Positions 31,643 to 32,284 of a stretch of DNA of 32,284 nt are shown in pieces. The notes beneath the pieces are model-generated. The model had not been told where the DNA came from, searched no databases, and worked only from the letters and a program-made list of their open reading frames with translations. The stretch is taken from the IMG/VR virus record IMGVR_UViG_3300049916_000047, positions 1-32,284 of that record. The stretch is one strand, 5' to 3'. A program made the translations under genes and the position numbers. Numbering within the stretch: position 1 is the stretch's first letter; each line of letters opens with the position of its first letter. The stretch is from a virus.

Positions 31643-31768
31643 TCTAAATATATCTCCTCGATTTATACCAATATCTTTTAGTTGTTGGTCTGTTAGGTTA
31701 TGTAGCTGCCAGTAGGCGGCTCTTTTGTTTTGTATTTTAATGATTTTATCGTAGATTTTAGCGAACAT
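31622..31768 (-). CDS. DUF1127-family small protein (48 aa)
   Basis: MFAKIYDKIIKIQNKRAAYW, then QLHNLTDQQLKDIGINRGDI and FRIAYKDQ. The core L..L.D.QLKDIGI.RGDI is the DUF1127 (YjiS-like) signature, a very short family abundant in Alphaproteobacteria, where members have been linked to RNA turnover and to phosphate and carbon metabolism control. AGGAGT lies seven bases before ATG, and an extended -10 sits 26 bases before it. Its length fits the family (about 45-60). In a phage it may be a host-derived regulator that reshapes host RNA metabolism; that role is inference. Confidence 0.8.
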   Translation of the reverse strand: MFAKIYDKIIKIQNKRAAYWQLHNLTDQQLKDIGINRGDIFRIAYKDQ

Positions 31769-31793
31769 AATATAACTCCTAATATGTAGTTAC

Positions 31794-31799
31794 ATTATA
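31794..31799 (-). promoter_or_regulatory. Extended -10 promoter for the DUF1127 gene
   Basis: TGGTATAAT on the - strand (TATAAT at 31794-31799), in the 75-base gap between the endonuclease and DUF1127 genes. No good -35 is seen, but an extended -10 can suffice. The transcript would have a leader of only about 20 bases. Confidence 0.5.
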
Positions 31800-31843
31800 C
31801 CAAATTTAGGACTTCCGGAGTAGTTAGCTAATGGGTATATCCG

Positions 31844-32284
31844 CTATGCATTATGGTCCTTTTTAAGGAATTCAAGCATATTACTAACCGCTTTAACGTC
31901 ATCCTTAATAAACCCCATCGCACTGTTACAAGGGTTGCATACCCATCCCCTCACAGTCATCGTTTTATGGCAGTGGTCTACTGCAAAAGGAGATCTACTT
32001 AGGTATCTCCCAGCAGCCTTAAAATCACCATGAGACATATTACAAATAGGGCATCTAAAGTCTTGAGGGAGAGGATTTCTCTTTCTCCAATCCCTACAAA
32101 CCTTCTCACCCTCAGAGTGGCATACCTTGCAAGAAGCTCTTCTTAGACCTTCCTCCCATGCCTTGCCTTGTTTAGGCTGGTAAACTCCAAACTCTTCTAC
32201 AGGTAAATGCTTACCACAGCCGTTACACTGCTTGAGAGAAGGGGGGTCAGGTAGATCTTCTTCTTTTAGGAAGAGATCATACTG
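31844..32284 (-). CDS. Endonuclease VII-like HNH nuclease with extra zinc module (5' truncated, 146 aa present)
   Basis: The frame is open to the window edge, so the start lies to the right. The C-terminal part has the endonuclease VII core: CPIC, then FAVDHCHKT (metal-binding DHxH) and VRGWVCNPCNSAMG (second Cys pair and the catalytic-type Asn), followed by a helix LEFLKK. Ahead is a second Cys pair set, CNGCGKHLPVEEF and CKVC, another zinc module common in phage members. The family cuts branched DNA or acts as a homing/nicking HNH enzyme. An ATG at 32038 lies between the two zinc halves and would break the core, so it is not the start. Could be a resolvase for replication or a homing nuclease. 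Confidence 0.8.
   Translation of the reverse strand, partial: QYDLFLKEEDLPDPPSLKQCNGCGKHLPVEEFGVYQPKQGKAWEEGLRRASCKVCHSEGEKVCRDWRKRNPLPQDFRCPICNMSHGDFKAAGRYLSRSPFAVDHCHKTMTVRGWVCNPCNSAMGFIKDDVKAVSNMLEFLKKDHNA

Noticed and set aside
1-32284. tRNA genes, CRISPR arrays, insertion sequences, integrase or repressor
   Set aside because: None could be seen on either strand; the rest of the genome is outside the window, so lifestyle cannot be judged from this.

Overview
The window reads as part of a tailed-phage genome, most likely a short-tailed marine phage. It has no ribosomal, tRNA or cellular housekeeping genes. Genes are packed with 1-20 bp gaps or overlaps, and base composition is AT-rich. 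The order terminase small subunit, large subunit, portal, scaffold, major capsid, tail-tube/stabilization proteins, fibres, lysis, ejection proteins is the usual late module of T7/P22-like short-tailed phages. Several proteins resemble families I associate with uncultured marine podoviruses of the SAR116-phage HMO-2011 or roseophage type; that is recognition by eye, not a database result. A DUF1127 gene and a class II (B12-dependent) ribonucleotide reductase fit an alphaproteobacterial marine host, which is an inference.

Layout: positions 1-219 hold the 3' end of a ribonucleotide reductase on the + strand. It converges on the late genes, and two hairpin terminators (242-265 and 317-362) lie between. 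Everything from 365 to 31339 is on the - strand and reads right to left. At 31082-28715 there is a run of small genes (several very Lys-rich and Cys-bearing), a one-TM holin-like gene and the terminase small subunit. At 28718-20185 lie terminase, portal, a wall-hydrolase/zinc chimera, scaffold, capsid and tail connector proteins. At 18536-12747 are fibre proteins with shared N-terminal modules and a chaperone-like small protein. At 12674-9461 are a GNAT-like protein, a coiled-coil virion protein, a GH24 endolysin and an overlapping spanin pair. At 9464-365 are an S74-peptidase-bearing virion protein, small conserved proteins and two very large ejection-type proteins. To the right of 31340 is a control region with opposed promoters and tandem repeats, then a 48-residue DUF1127 gene and a 5'-truncated endonuclease VII-like gene, both on the - strand.

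How it works together: packaging, capsid, tail, lysis and ejection genes appear to form one long late transcript with internal entry points. Good sigma70-type promoters, all with an extended -10 (TGnTATAAT), sit before the capsid gene and before the GNAT-like gene, and a hairpin follows the capsid gene. Two separate peptidoglycan hydrolases are present: a GH24 lysozyme in the lysis cassette and a SleB-like domain next to the portal, which suggests separate exit and entry roles.

The most unusual items are the SleB / EF-hand / Cys-cluster / DnaJ-zinc chimera, an open frame without a usual start codon directly before the capsid gene, a cupredoxin-like copper motif in a fibre, a phage-borne DUF1127 gene, and the cluster of tiny basic Cys proteins before the terminase. 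No integrase, repressor, tRNA or CRISPR array was seen in this window.
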